Origin: Petaurus breviceps papuanus
Taxonomy: Eukaryota > Chordata > Mammalia > Diprotodontia > Petauridae
Assembly (NCBI GenBank): GCA_028583685.1
Contig: JAMXIF010000015.1
Location: forward strand, 59,661,011-59,725,010
Reading direction: 5' to 3'
Length of the DNA: 64,000 nt
The notes under the pieces were generated by a model. It worked only from the letters and a program-made list of their open reading frames with translations, was not told the DNA's origin and did not search any database. A program made the translations under genes and the position numbers. This document shows, in pieces, positions 22,906 through 35,056 of this stretch (position 1 is its first letter; each line of letters opens with the position of its first letter).

Positions 22906-24814
22906 CTAGAACACAAAGAGCTAAAAGGGTGGCTTTTGTTTCTTTCTTTTCTTTAGGGCCAGACTAAGTCTGCTGTGAGCAAAGCTGAAGTGATAGTTTT
23001 AAAGTCTTTGGACTAGTAGCAAAGAGGTGACTTGTTAGGAATTAAAGAGAGAAGGGGAAGGAAAGTAGGGAAGTGGAATATGGGGAGACTATCTGACTGA
23101 GCCTAAAATATGAACCTGAGTGGGGGATGTGAAGCCAGATGTCCATTAATGACATTTCAATGTTTTCTCCCTCCCTTCTTCACGTTTTCTCTCCCTGGAT
23201 TACCTGAACATATTTCATCTTCATTCTACTGAAAGATCCTTCCATTTCCACAGTGGGTCCTTTTCCCTCTACTCCTTTAGCTCCGGAAGTGGAGGGTAAA
23301 CCCTCAAGGACGATGACACCAAGTCACCATGGGGTGAGGGTGGGGAGCTGGTTGCATGTAAAAAGCTTTAGCAATCAAATGGTTTTCAGCTTGCCCATTA
23401 CTTTAAAAAATAAAAGTGTTCCATTTCAAATCTTCTCATAAAAGACAAACAGACGAACTTGCACTTTCACACTTATCCAAAACATTCCGGTAGATTTATT
23501 CCCTTTGGCAAGGAAGACAGGACTGCCCATACAACCATACAACTCTGTGCCCTTGTGGTGGTAGAGGTAAAGTAGTGAGAAAGTGAGTCACAAGAAGGAG
23601 AAGGTAAGATTCTTGTGGGTATTACATGCCATTTTACTTCATGTAAAGGTCTGTGTAGTAATAGCAAAGGGGAAAAAAAGTGATGAAAAAGACCTGTGTT
23701 TGAATGGAAACAAGAAATCTTTAAATTAACAATTGATATTTCACCAATAGAAATGTCCCTGGAATGCACAGTAAATGAGGTTCTAAAACTAAGGAGAAAC
23801 ATTGTTTGGAAAAATCCTGTCTTCAACTAAAGATCTATTATAGATTAAATGTGTATACATGTAGGTAGCCAGTGGTTTATAGAAAAATTTTAAAATATTT
23901 TTAATAACTACTGAATTATCAAATCCCTAAAGATTAAGTTTTCTTCTTCTTTCTTTGCCCAGGAATCTGCGTGGATGCCAGGTTGCCAGTGACTGCTAGG
24001 ATATGGAATTTTGATATCCATTTGGTCCTGATTTACACCAGGATTTCTCAGGCTGCCAACAAGCAAGTCCAGAACTTCAGGCAGCCAAAATTCCACCAGA
24101 GACAACTGTCTTTTATTTTATAGCTTATGAATTTGGGGCTTAATATAATTTTCCACTAACAAGTTCTGTACCCCCTCCAAAGTGCTAAAACCGGTGTGCA
24201 GATCGGCAAAGTAACCCAGAACATATGAGGCAAGTTAATATTAAACTTGAAGGAAAACTGTACAAATTATATTGTTTACTTAGGAAAAGAAAAGGACCCC
24301 AGTTGAAAAGGCTGACACATGATTTATTACAGACACTTAACTTACATATTCACATTTTTAACCTCAACCACACTTGAAGCAGCATCATGTTGGCCAGTGT
24401 GGCTCTTGGTATTTGATAGGGCATTAGTAAAGCTATCAATTAAAAAAAATTCCCACTGAAACATGGTAACAAGTGACTCGAAACAATGAGCATCTTCAGC
24501 TCTTACAAAATATCTAGGAAAAAAATGCAGACTCATATCCAGCATGAGTAATAAATCACAAAAGAACACACTTAGATGAGCAAGCATACAATTTGTGGAA
24601 GAGTTAGGGAAAACAAACTGTGTACAGACAGGAGGAAAAGAAATGTTGATGCTATCAGCATGATGAAGAGCAAATGACACCTTCCCTGTAGCTACAAGCA
24701 GGGTATGTAGCCAAAGAGAAATTCCACAATAATTAATTTAGACACAGACACTTTCCCCCACTCTTTTGGTGTGTTCCAGTCAAACTTTGAAAGGAATCAA
24801 AAAGAGATCAGATA
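22906..24814. other. Stretch with no recognised gene or repeat
   Basis: Antisense open frames of 112-117 codons at 23473-23826 and 24342-24680 have no domain or splice context. The region could be old unique DNA. Confidence 0.35.
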
Positions 24815-24965
24815 CTATAAAGTTGCCAAGAGACGTGGTAGAATCTCCATCCCTAGAGACTTTTAATGCCTCCATATGTCAGGGATGTCTGACAGGCAGT
24901 CCTCCTTAAGCAGGGCCTGACTGCCCATTGGATCAGAGTTAAGTCTATTATAGTTAGACTAAGTC
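24815..24965 (+). repeat. CR1/L3 LINE fragment
   Basis: It reads 'gagacgtggtagaatctcc', 'atccctagagacttttaat' and 'gggcctgactgccca', typical CR1/L3 text. Confidence 0.6.
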
Positions 24966-24969
24966 TAGT

Positions 24970-25180
24970 ACAGTGGTACTTATCTTCTTTTATGTCATGG
25001 ACCCCTTTGGCAGACTATTAAAACTAAGGTACTAACTTTCTCAAGATTTTTTCAAAATTCACAATTGAGAGATAATTAAATTTCAGTTCAACATCAGTGA
25101 AGACAAAGATATAATTCTGTCCCATCCAAGTTCACAGACCCTGCTGAATTATACCCATGGACCCCAGGGTAAGAACTGGT
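24970..25180. mobile_element. hAT-like MITE, same family as 6240-6475
   Basis: It starts 'cagtggtacttatc', has 'tcatggacccctttggcag' and ends 'catggaccccagggtaag' with 'aagaactg', near-inverted termini. Confidence 0.6.
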
Positions 25181-25452
25181 ATTTATTTCATGATTCTATC
25201 AAATAGCACCTACCATAGTGAAAACTCAAGACACCAATTCCTTCTTTAGATGAAGTATCAGGTCAGTCATGATGGGTATCCACAGATCTTTTAATGATGA
25301 CTGCTTTTAACTGAATTTGCTGATACTGCATGGAATATTTATGGTGTTGCTAACATATACAATTCATTATCTTATGCAAATCAACACCTTCTTAGTAGTG
25401 CTTTCTAGTAAACAGCAATAAGTTTCCCTTGGACAATACTAACTATGGAGAG

Positions 25453-25655
25453 TCAGCGTGCTGTAGTGAGATGGGTTATTGCACTTGTAATTGGACGAGG
25501 TATAGGTTGGAAGCCTATTTCTGACCTTTACTATCTATGTTTCTATGAACATCACTTTAACCTCTGTGACTGAGTTCATTTCCTCAGGTGCAAAATGGAG
25601 ACAAAGATACTTGTAGCACCTATCTCACAGGATTGTTGTGAGGACTGTATTATGT
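25453..25655 (+). repeat. MIR-type SINE
   Basis: It reads 'tttcctcaggtgcaaaatgg', 'cctatctcacaggattgttg' and 'tgaggactgtatta'. Short SINE pieces also lie at 25800-25855 (reverse), 26030-26160 and 26545-26635. Confidence 0.65.
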
Positions 25656-26635
25656 TGTAGAGGAGGAAAGTGGACTCAGAATAGTTTGCTTTTTTAGTAA
25701 GTTAGTAGAACAAAGATCAGAACTCACAGTGCATACATTTTCTATATGTAGCCTTGCTTACTAAGTCCTGCTCCCATGAATATCAAGGAAAGAATAAGAC
25801 ACAGTTGTTCAGTTGTTTAGTCATGTTCAATCCCTTGTGACCCCATGATAAGACACAGAGACATGACTAATTCTATGGGTTAGTTTTGAAGGGAGTGTGT
25901 CCTGTACATTTTATTTTATAATTATGCAAACTACTGCCATGATGTCTAAAAGACTTATTCTTCCACCACTGGATCGTCATCATCAAGGGAAGGACCCTTA
26001 TGCCTGAGGAAACCAGCCCAGAGAGGTAGGTAGTACTGGGAAAAGAGAACTGGACAAGGAACCAGGAATTATGGGGTTTAATGCTAGGTCTAGAATTAAA
26101 TTTGGCTAGGTGATTTCCCTTTTGTGGGTGGAATAATAGCTAGGTGGAGAGGACTGGAACTTTGCCCCAGGACAGGAGCAGTAGTAGCATTCCTTTATCT
26201 GGCAGAAAGAACTGATCTAGTCATCATGAATAATCCATTCAAATAGGAAGCTACAAAATAACCTGCCTTCTCCCTCAGGTCAATCATATCCTAAGTGAGT
26301 TACTCTCTGGTTCTGTCTTGCATCTTCCTCCAATAGTGACTTTCCCAGCACTGGTTTGGGGGTATTTCAAGGTATTATGACTTTTCCTGACAGGGCAATA
26401 TCTTAGAATTTCTCCCATTGTAAAACCTGGTGTCTCAAGGTCTTAGGTCTCTCATTCTCAACAAAATTTGTTTCCAGTAAGTTCATTTGAGGATAGTGTT
26501 TGGGTTGTTGCCCTAGGAACCAAAATTGTTGCATATAGTTCTCTTTGGGTATCCATTTTCCACATCTGTAAAATGAGGGCGTTAAAGTAAGTGATCTCAA
26601 AGACTTTCCCCTTCAGCTCTAAGGAATTCTAAGTT

Positions 26636-27689
26636 CTCTGCTTCATCCTGTGAAAGGGGATTGAAACCCATATAATCAAAGGGCAGAATGTACCAATAAT
26701 TCAACACCATCTGCTATGCCTACAATCCATCTATACAAAGCTAAAGTACTGACTGTACCACTGAATGCAAGTTCAGCTGAGCAAATGGTAATTAGATTAT
26801 ACCATGAGAAGACAGAAAGTATGCTTTTGTAACTCATTTTAAACTTTTAGTAGAAAAAATTTATACAAAAATCTTAATTTTAAAAAATACCACTAAATCA
26901 TTCTAACTAGGAAATTATATGAATAGCTAATTCCATCACTCTAATTTGTTTTTATCTACATAAATTTGCCACTGTTAACACAGTGCATAAATTATTCATT
27001 CTCTGTTTTTATCACAAGGAACTGCAGTGTCTAGAAAAAAAATGAGTTTTCATAAATTAATCTCCAAAGTTTCACATCTATTCATGTGTCCTGTCATAAG
27101 AAGAAGCAAGGAAAGAAAAGAAAAAAGAAAATGTACTCATCTCTTTGGAAAGAAGTCCAAGAAAGTTTATCATGTCAGAGGTTTAAACCCAGTGGTTTAG
27201 GCTAGCATTACTCTTGGACCCATACCAAGAACAGACATGCTTGGTTCATTTAATCAGACCAAAGCAACTGGGAAACACTCTTCTTTTTTGGCATAGACTG
27301 ATGGCTAATTCCATTCTCTTTTTTTTTTCTCATTCCTCTCCCAAGAGATGATGGTGCCTGTCACTTCTACAGTCATTATTAGACTCTACAAATGGAATAG
27401 GCTGGCATGGAGGGTGAAAAAGGAAGGGAAATCAAGAAGTGAGTCTTTAGGTGTCAATTATTTTGATGTAAAGTGTAATGTCAGAGAGCCACAGTTAGTC
27501 CATTTACCTAAGCTGTTCAATCTCTATGATCACCCTGAACAAAGGCAACTCTGATATGCTATAGTCTCATGTATTTTGAAGAAGTTAGACCTCTTACTAA
27601 GGTCACAGAGCACCACAGAAAACTTTAAAGTTGTCTGCAGGTCATTCATGTCCATCAGGTCATTTCACCTTCTGAACTCGTTTCTATAC
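26636..27689. other. Stretch downstream of the gene with no recognised feature
   Basis: AT-rich DNA directly below the putative polyadenylation site. I see no second gene. Confidence 0.4.
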
Positions 27690-27966
27690 AAACTGCAAAG
27701 GACAACAGTATGAACTGTTTATTCTGAAGGTCTGAATACTGGCAGGTAAAGACAAGAGTCAGGCATCGGACAGTTTCTCAATAAATTTGGGAGAGAGCTT
27801 AGAGGATAAAATGGGGTGCTGTACAAACTCAGACTGAAATGGGTCATATGCTCTCAGCTATGAAAAAATCACCCTGAGGAGTTTGGTTGGAAATGTTGGG
27901 TTTTTTGTTTTTGTTTCAGTATACTCCTTCTTGACTAAAAGTATCCTGGAGCTCAATGTCAAGGTT
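27690..27966 (-). other. DCHS2: Probable 3' untranslated region of the cadherin gene
   Basis: The stretch after the TGA stop holds no open frame of note. The first consensus polyadenylation signal on the minus strand comes about 245 bases below the stop, with a T/G-rich stretch after it. A short 3' UTR is therefore likely, but a longer one that uses ATTAAA near 27240 cannot be excluded. Confidence 0.5.
27718..27723 (-). terminator. Polyadenylation signal AATAAA
   Basis: The plus strand reads TTTATT, which is AATAAA on the gene strand. It is the first such hexamer past the stop at 27967 and is followed within 30 bases by TACTGTTGTCC, a plausible downstream element. Confidence 0.5.
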
Positions 27967-30590
27967 TCACAGACAGACTTCTTCTTCTGCCCTGGGCCCA
28001 TGGGCTGTCCTGACTAGGCATGTTCCAAATAATCCAGAATCTGGCAACAGTGGAGACATAGCAGGAGACTGCATGGTTAACAGGGACACAGAAGGAGAAA
28101 AACTGGGGGTCATGGCTGCCGGTGGATAGTGAAGGTGCTGGTGAAGGGGAGAACGTGGGTATTTCTTGAATGCTTTCCCTGATGAGAAGTTTGGCATTCG
28201 TGGTGGTACTGCCTTTATGCCAGGCTGTGCCACTGATGTGATCAAAGGTGGTGGGAAAACAAAAGACTTCTTCCCCTGTGATAATCCAGGCACCTGCAAA
28301 TGTTCATCCTTCAGCTTTGCAATATCATTGAAGACAGAAGAAAGAGGCTGAAACTGGGGCTCCCAGTTAAGGAGGTAATTCCAATCATAGCTGCTTCTTT
28401 GATCCCTAGTGGGAACTTCTAAAGTTGAAAGAGATCCATGCCTTGAGTTCTGATCACTTGAAAAAAATATATAATCTCTCCTATCTTCCATGAGGGTTTT
28501 CTCTTTTATTCCAATTCTGTGGAGTGTCTGGGACAGCATTTTATTTTGAGCATAAATGGCATCACACCTTTCTCCTATGCCATCAAATGTGAAACTGCTC
28601 TGTAGGGCTTCAGTGGTGATAACCACATCTGTTTCCCCAGACAGGCAAGAGAGCTGGTCAGAGTCTCTGGGTATTCCAGAATCTGGCACCTGAGACCCTC
28701 GGTCACTCAGAACTGAGCCAGAGCCCTTTCGGCAGGGATGTTCATTGATTCTCTTGATCTCTTCATCCTCAGCAGTATCTCCTTCCACTGAGCAGTGGCC
28801 ACTTGAGTCTGAATGCCTGCATGGATTCACCACATCCTTTTTCTCTCTCATATCTACTAAATTTAACCACTCGGACATGGACCCCATGGGAAGAATGCCA
28901 TTGCCCACATCTGAAGCTTTCTGGGAGTCCTTGAGGATGCCAGGATCACTAGTCAGGCTCAGATTACTAGGTGAGGGTGAGGATACTTTCTTTTCCCCAC
29001 AGGAGTTCACTGTGTCTTTTCGTTTATATCTTAAAATCAGGGCAACAAGGCTGATGACCAAGAGAAGGAATATGATGATGGAGGCTGTGAGGCTGATTGA
29101 AAGACTATTAGCAGACAGCGAGTAGTGTCCTCCCTGAGTTAAAGAGGACATATTTACAAAGATAGTACAAGAGGAGGACTTGGAGTCCATTTTGGGACCG
29201 TGTGCTATTACCTTCATTTTAATGATGTCATCTTTCCTGATGTTCCTTCCCATAAAGGGATGATCTCCAATCCAATAGACATTTCCACTGGTTTTATTAA
29301 TGGATAAGAATGGTGATGAAGTTGCAAGAGTATAAAGCACAAATCCATCGATTCCAGCATCAGCATCAGATGCTTCTACTTTGCCAATAACTTGTCTTAT
29401 GTGATGAATCTCTGGAAGACTAAAGAAATACTGGTCTTGTGTGAAAACTGGTTCATATTCATCAACTCCCTCAACATCCACTTGGACCGTCAAAGTGGCT
29501 TTGGCCCCACCTTTGTCTTCGGCCTGAACAATGAAGCAGTGTTTATTTTCACTTTCATAGTCTAAGATTTGCTTGGTATAGATATCCCCTGTTAATGGGT
29601 CAATAAAAAATAGGTCATGATCATGAGGGATTCCATGATTCATCAAACAAGATGACAGAACAGAGTATGTTAGGTGCCCATAAGGACCAGCATCAAAATC
29701 CAAGGCATGTGCTGTACACATGACAGAGAAATTAGGCAGATTTTCAGGGACAACACAGTTCAAACTCGAGAACATGAACTGGGGGACATAGTCATTGTCA
29801 TCTAGGACACTGATAGATACCACTGAGAAAGCAAAATTATTTGTTCCTCTATTTGAGGCTTGGACAGTTAAAGTAAACATTAATGTGTCCTCATAATCCA
29901 AGGGTTCAATCAAATCTATCCCTCCAGTTTCCTCGTTTACTCGGAAAAGTCCTTGTTCATTTCCTGAGATGATAGTGTAGGTGACTTTGGAATTGGCTCC
30001 AGTGTCATGGTCTTTTGCTGAGACCACAAAAATCTGACTACCAACAGGTAGACTTTCCTTAACATGGACATGGTATTCTGGAGAGCTGAATATTGGTGGA
30101 TTATCATTGGCATCAAGCACATCTATTAATATGATGGCTGTAGAATTCAATGGGGGATGACCATGATCAGAAGCTAGAAGGATGAGTTCATGACAGGCCA
30201 TAGTTTCTCTGTCTAGAGGGTCACTCAGCACGAGATGACCAACGCGCTTGTAAGGGGATCCTAAGGGAATTAAATGAGTTTCTATGTGGAAAATGTTCTG
30301 CAAATTACCACTGATGATTGAATATTCCACATATGTGTTTTCATGGGTCCAGTCATGGTCGACAGTGGAAAATGTGAGCAGGGTGGTCCCAATGACTGTA
30401 TCTTCACTCACAGTGGTATTATAGTACTCCATTGTGAACTGAGGGGCATGGTTGTTCACATCTTGAATGACTATTTCCACCAAAGTAAGGGCTGTCAAAC
30501 AAGGGATTCCACCATCTTTGGCTTCCACGAGAAGTTGAATTGTTGATGTTTTGTCCAGGAGCATCACAGGTTTTACAGTAAATATAGAGC
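27967..30590 (-). CDS. DCHS2: Dachsous-type protocadherin, last coding exon (cadherin repeats, membrane segment, tail)
   Basis: This is the terminal exon of a giant atypical cadherin acting in Fat-Dachsous adhesion and planar polarity at the cell surface. The acceptor is TTATTTTTCAG at 30591; the first two bases complete a Gly split from exon 33847-33985, and the stop is TGA at 27967-27969. It adds 873 residues. In order they are: the end of one cadherin repeat (linker DVNNHAP, 30442-30462), repeats ending in DANDNPP, DDNDYVP and VDEYEP, a last membrane-proximal repeat, a hydrophobic membrane segment (about 29035-29103) followed by RYKRK, and a tail of about 355 residues. The tail carries GIPRDSDQLSCLSGETD and WNYLLNWEPQFQPLSSVF. 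These tail motifs fit Dachsous and, from memory, DCHS2 better than DCHS1. N-glycosylation sites (NTT, NST, NFS, NKT, NMS) lie on the outer side. The membrane-proximal linkers are unusual. The open frame is intact. Confidence 0.95.
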
Positions 30591-30899
30591 CTGAAAAATA
30601 AGAACCATAACCACGCTTTCTGTGAGTTTAGACTTGAGGTATCTATACAACAAAATTATTCACTTATACAAACATTTTCTGAGAGAGAATTGTACATATA
30701 GCACCATGTTAGCTGCTATCATGCTTACCATTAACCACTCATAAAAGCATAGGACAAATTATGGCTCAATTGTTATTAGATTTTTTTTTTTAAAAAGCAC
30801 ATAAGTTAGATGCATTATATGTGTATATGTTTGCATCTAAAGGTCTGATTATATGGGTGTATGTATGTACGTATGTACATATGTATATATGCATGTATA

Positions 30900-31155
30900 T
30901 TGGAAGCCAGGTGACACAATGGGTAGAGTACCCGGCATGCAATCTGGAAGATTCATTTTCCTGAGTTCAAATCTTGCCTCAGACACTTACTAGCTATATG
31001 ACCCTGAAAAGTCACTTTACCCTGTTTACCTCAGTTGCCTCATCTACAAAATGAGCTGGAGAATGAAATGGCAAACCACTTCAGCATCTTTGCCAAGAAA
31101 ACCCCAAATAGGGTCATAAAGAGTTGGACATGACTGAAATGACTGACGAACACGT
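30900..31155 (+). repeat. CORE-SINE, full length
   Basis: Intronic. It reads 'aggtgacacaatgggtagag', 'cttactagctatatgacc', 'gaaatggcaaaccacttcag' and 'gagttggacatgactgaaat'. It is preceded by a TATG/TACG-rich tract (30840-30900). Confidence 0.85.
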
Positions 31156-31239
31156 AGGTATGTATTGTGTATGTGTACATATGTATGTGTTTTTATTCTT
31201 CTCCATCATAAAAGTTGTTTGTACAGAAATGCTATCTGC

Positions 31240-31745
31240 ATGAGGGACAGTATGACATAGTAAGTAGAATGCCAGACTAGTAGCTCGGAGACCTGGGTTT
31301 GAATTCTGTCTCAGGCACCACATGGATCATTATGAGCAAGTGATTTAACTTCCTAGTGCCTCAAAGCCCTCTTATCTAAAAAGTGATCAACAATTTTCCT
31401 AAGTCTGTGATAAGGAAAATACTCCATAAGCCTTAAAGTGCCATATACATGTGTGCTGCTGTGATTGTTGTTATTCTACTCTGTTTAGATAATTTCCTTC
31501 ACCCAGGTGGCTGGAATTCATTGGAACATCTGATGAGGAAGCTGGGACATGGCCATGGTATACGGGTGGGCAATGACATAGGAATTAAACAACTGTGTAG
31601 TTGTGTGATTGACCTTGAGTAAGTTGTTTTTTTTTTTTTCCTTTGGGCCTCAAGTCCCTTATTCTACTAAAAGCAAGGGGCTGAAACTGATAGAATCTAA
31701 GGTCTTTTCTGGCTGTGAAATAATTTTGTTCTATGATCTGCTTGA
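31240..31745 (+). repeat. Two forward SINEs (31240-31450 and 31580-31745)
   Basis: The first has 'gacctgggtttgaattctg' and 'gcaagtgatttaacttcc'. The second has 'ggcctcaagtcccttattct' and 'ggtcttttctggctgtg'. Confidence 0.65.
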
Positions 31746-31839
31746 GGATCTTCTGTCATATTATGCAAGCTAGTGGACAGAAGGAAATTCTATGGATAAT
31801 TTCTCGTGTGCAATTAGGATCATCCAGTCATTGATTTGG

Positions 31840-32015
31840 AAATAGAAATGACCTCAAAGGTAACCTAGTGATTTTACAGATTAGCAAACTGAGGCCCAGG
31901 GAGGGAAAAGTGACTTGTTTAAGGTTACCCAGTCATTAAGTATCAGAGGCCAAATTTGAACCCAGGTCTTCTGACCCCATAGTCAGTGAATTATCCTACC
32001 ACTATACCACGACTG
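31840..32015 (-). repeat. SINE of the 'tagtgattttacag' type, reverse
   Basis: It reads 'gcaaactgaggcccaggg', 'ccaaatttgaacccaggtc' and 'tgaccccatagtcagtg'. Confidence 0.75.
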
Positions 32016-33254
32016 GTAAAAACTCCCTATGTGAAATTGTGTGTATTTAGTTTAAAGCCAAAATTGTGGGACAGGCTAGTTTTAGGGCAGCTTCATCTCA
32101 CATAATTTGCAAGGTAAAAGGTCTTAGGTTATATAAAACATGCCACCATGGAAATACTTTATGAAGACTACAGGAACAGGTCCTGTAATGTAAGAAAATG
32201 ATGTTGAAAAGAATTCTCAGAAGGATGCTATTGTCCCTTTCCCAAAACTGTCCCTTCAGGTAAATATGAAATTTCATTCATATTATTGTTTTTTTTTTAT
32301 CTGTAAAAGATGTTTATCAGTAAAATATGTCATTGTGGCTAGAAATAGATAGCAAATGACATAGTCATATGATATCACATATATGAATGGTACAGAAACA
32401 TGGAAAATATATTTAGGTTAAAAAATGAAATGTTCATTTCAAATGGAGTTTCATTAATAATGAAATCAGATTAAAATAGTTTAAAAGTATTGTTTTTTTT
32501 TTTTTTTACAAACAGGGTCCGTTCAATTGTATATGCATGTAAATTTGCATAGCACACTTGTCTTAGGTAGAGAAAATTAGGAAATTCAATGTGGATCCTA
32601 AGTTTTGATATAAGGATCAAAAAAATGGAGTACAACTTTCTTCATCAAGTGGGGGGAGGGGAGGACAAAATTTCAGTGCTCATGAGGTGGTTCTTAAAAA
32701 AAAAGAAAAGGAAAGAAAAGATCTGACATCTCCCTATAGCTAAAATTGGCTTCCTCTTCTTTCTTCTGCTCCCCCACCAGATTGGGGTTGATTGTCTGGC
32801 CATGCCATCTGCCAAGAACACCAATGCCTCAATATGCATGCTGTTTTTTGTGATTTTCTTTTCCATTCAAGTTATCATTTATACTTATTTTAACAATATT
32901 TCCTTTATAGAAAGGTTTTGGAGAAGGCCATTTAGCATGATTTTACTCAGGCCCTTTATGCCCCCCCCCCCCAAGGGATGATTTTGTTGGAGAAAATCAT
33001 ATCTTAACAAAACTCAGTTTCAAGTATTCATCCACAATTTTCACTGTTTAACCATCTAGATAAACTTTTAACTATACTAGCTATCAATCAATAACTACAA
33101 AGCTTCCCCTCACCAGAAAGGTATGTATAATATAGCGATAGTATGTAAGAACCTTGTAGTAAGGACATCAGTCAGAATACCAAATGTTATAAAAGATTTC
33201 TGCTTGTTTTCTTCTTTTGTTTCTCTATGGTACAAAAGAAGAAAGATAGCTCAC
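32016..33254. other. Intron with no recognised repeat
   Basis: It holds poly-T runs, a run of 12 C (32961-32972), and nothing with coding or splice support. Confidence 0.4.
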
Positions 33255-33430
33255 CTCTGGAAGGAACATTTGAGACTTTATAATTTATCTGCATTTTATG
33301 GATAAGAAAACTGAGACCCAGAAAGGGCAGGTGACTTACCGGAAGTCACACAGGTAATCAGAGGCAGCATTTGAACCCAACTCCTTGGAGTTGTCAGTAC
33401 TCTTTCAATTGTATCACACCGACAATGCTA
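33255..33430 (-). repeat. SINE of the 'ggaacatttgagac' type, reverse
   Basis: It reads 'gataagaaaactgagaccc', 'gaagtcacacaggtaatcag' and 'gcatttgaacccaactcc'. It lies about 0.4 kb below exon 33847-33985. Confidence 0.75.
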
Positions 33431-33846
33431 CAATCAACTACTTTGTACCTGGCTTGAAGGTAAACAAAGTCTCTAGGAAGATTATTGCTTCAGTTCTAAA
33501 CTGATCCCCTTGAGAGCAAAGTTCGACTCAGGCTGAGTTTAGCTGCAACAGTCCTGGGATGTTTGCTGGAATTGTACTTGGTTTTATTAGCAAACTTAGT
33601 CTTGGTTACCATGAACCTTTGTGTACTTAAAATACAGTCACTGACCCTCTATTTCTTTCCAGGTATGGCTAAGGTGTAACAGAGGAAAAACAGCACCAGA
33701 TCTGGAGCCCTGGATTTCCAGATTAACAGGAATTTTGTGGCTTTATTTCAGTGAATGTAAGCCAAACCACATTTGGAAGAGAGGTTTTCCATTTCCCATT
33801 CTGTGATTTAAACTGATGAATTCTTCAGGCCATGAAAACAACTCAC

Positions 33847-33985
33847 CATTCTGGGGGTCAATTGAAAATTCTTCAGCAGAAGAAAGGATTTTGTAGGAAA
33901 TCCTCCCATCACTTCCTGTGTCCTGATCTGTGGCTGACACAGTCAAGATGGAGGATCCTACAGGTGTCATTTCAGGCAATGTGAC
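33847..33985 (-). CDS. DCHS2: Dachsous-type protocadherin, internal exon (start of a cadherin repeat)
   Basis: This 139-nt exon opens in phase 0 after acceptor GGCTACAG and ends after one base of a Gly codon, before donor GTGAGT. It reads VTLPEMTPVGSSILTVSA, then TDQDTGSDGRISYKILS, then EEFSIDPQN. That is the first half of a cadherin repeat, with the E of the PE motif and the DQDTG calcium motif present. The split Gly joins to SIFTVKPVMLLDK in the last exon. The usual LDxE calcium motif reads LLDK here, so one calcium ligand may be weak. The joins on both sides agree in phase with their neighbours, which is strong evidence for the exon borders. Confidence 0.93.
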
Positions 33986-34288
33986 CTGTAGCCAAAAGAA
34001 AAACAAGAGATTAAGAAAACATAATTTGCTTATGGGCTAAACATATTTTTTCTGGGCAAATGATAACTAGGGTTTTTGGTTGAGGAAATGTTATCCTATG
34101 CCTTTCTTTGGACATGCTGCTTCTCCTGATTTCTTTAAGCTGAAATAATTTTGCTGATTTGAAATATTAAAAGATAAAGGCAGTAAAGTTCCAGGATCCA
34201 TGGTGAACTTTGCCTTATTAACTGCATCTTTTTGAGATTTCATTTTGACCTGTTTTCTTTCCAAAATAGCTCCATAGGTTAAGAGGAG

Positions 34289-34290
<2 letters not shown>

Positions 34291-34338
<48 letters not shown>

Positions 34339-34363
34339 TCTCCGTCTCTTTCTCTCTCTCTCT
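34291..34363. repeat. (TC)n microsatellite, (GA)n on the gene strand
   Basis: 23 pure TC units (34291-34336) are followed by an imperfect pyrimidine tract. It lies in the intron about 0.3 kb upstream, in gene sense, of exon 33847-33985. Confidence 0.95.
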
Positions 34364-35056
34364 GCTACAAACACTAAGGCTCCCCAGAGTATTACAATTT
34401 CTTCCCATGCTGTCTTTATACTTTTACTATACATTTATGACATGGAAGAATCCTGGAGGCCATTCTGAAGTGGTAAATTGCCTGCCATTCTCCCTAGTCC
34501 TGAAAATGTTTGAAAAATCAAACATCATTGTGTGGCTTATCCAGTAGATTATGCTCATAATTATCTGTTTCTGCAATAAACTATTTAGAACATTCACAAA
34601 AATGCTGAGGAAAGGAAAGATTCTCTTCTTTCCAACATTTTTAAGGATGCAAATCCTGAATGAATAGCAGATGATACAATTGTCCTCAATTTACAAAAAC
34701 TGATGCCTTCATGTTAAGTGAAGCAAAAAAAAAAAAAAACCTGTTAGTATCATGGCAAATATTAGGCATTTTATAAAAAATGTGGAGTATCAAAAATATC
34801 CGCTAACAACACTGGGAGAGCCCTAGACATGTGCAGTGAGGTTAGTGTAGGCATTGCATGAGAAGGAAATTGAATGAAATATTCAACTACAGCTATCGTC
34901 ACATTCACCATGCCTCCCGTGTTATATAATATTAAATATTAAGAAGTATTATTGAATGGTGTCTGCCTAAGCCATCCCTCGGCAATAGAGACCTTGGACT
35001 ATTCTCTATACTCCTGAGCTTGGCCCATGATATCCATAGAACTGTAACCTCATTAC

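Noticed and set aside
23473-24680. Antisense frames of 117 and 112 codons
   Set aside because: No domain, no splice context and composition like the surrounding intergenic DNA.
28166-29125. Plus-strand frames of 61 and 126 codons
   Set aside because: They are antisense shadows of the last cadherin exon.
34091-34408. Antisense frame of 105 codons with an RERE run
   Set aside because: It is a translation of the (TC)n microsatellite in an intron, with no splice or domain support.
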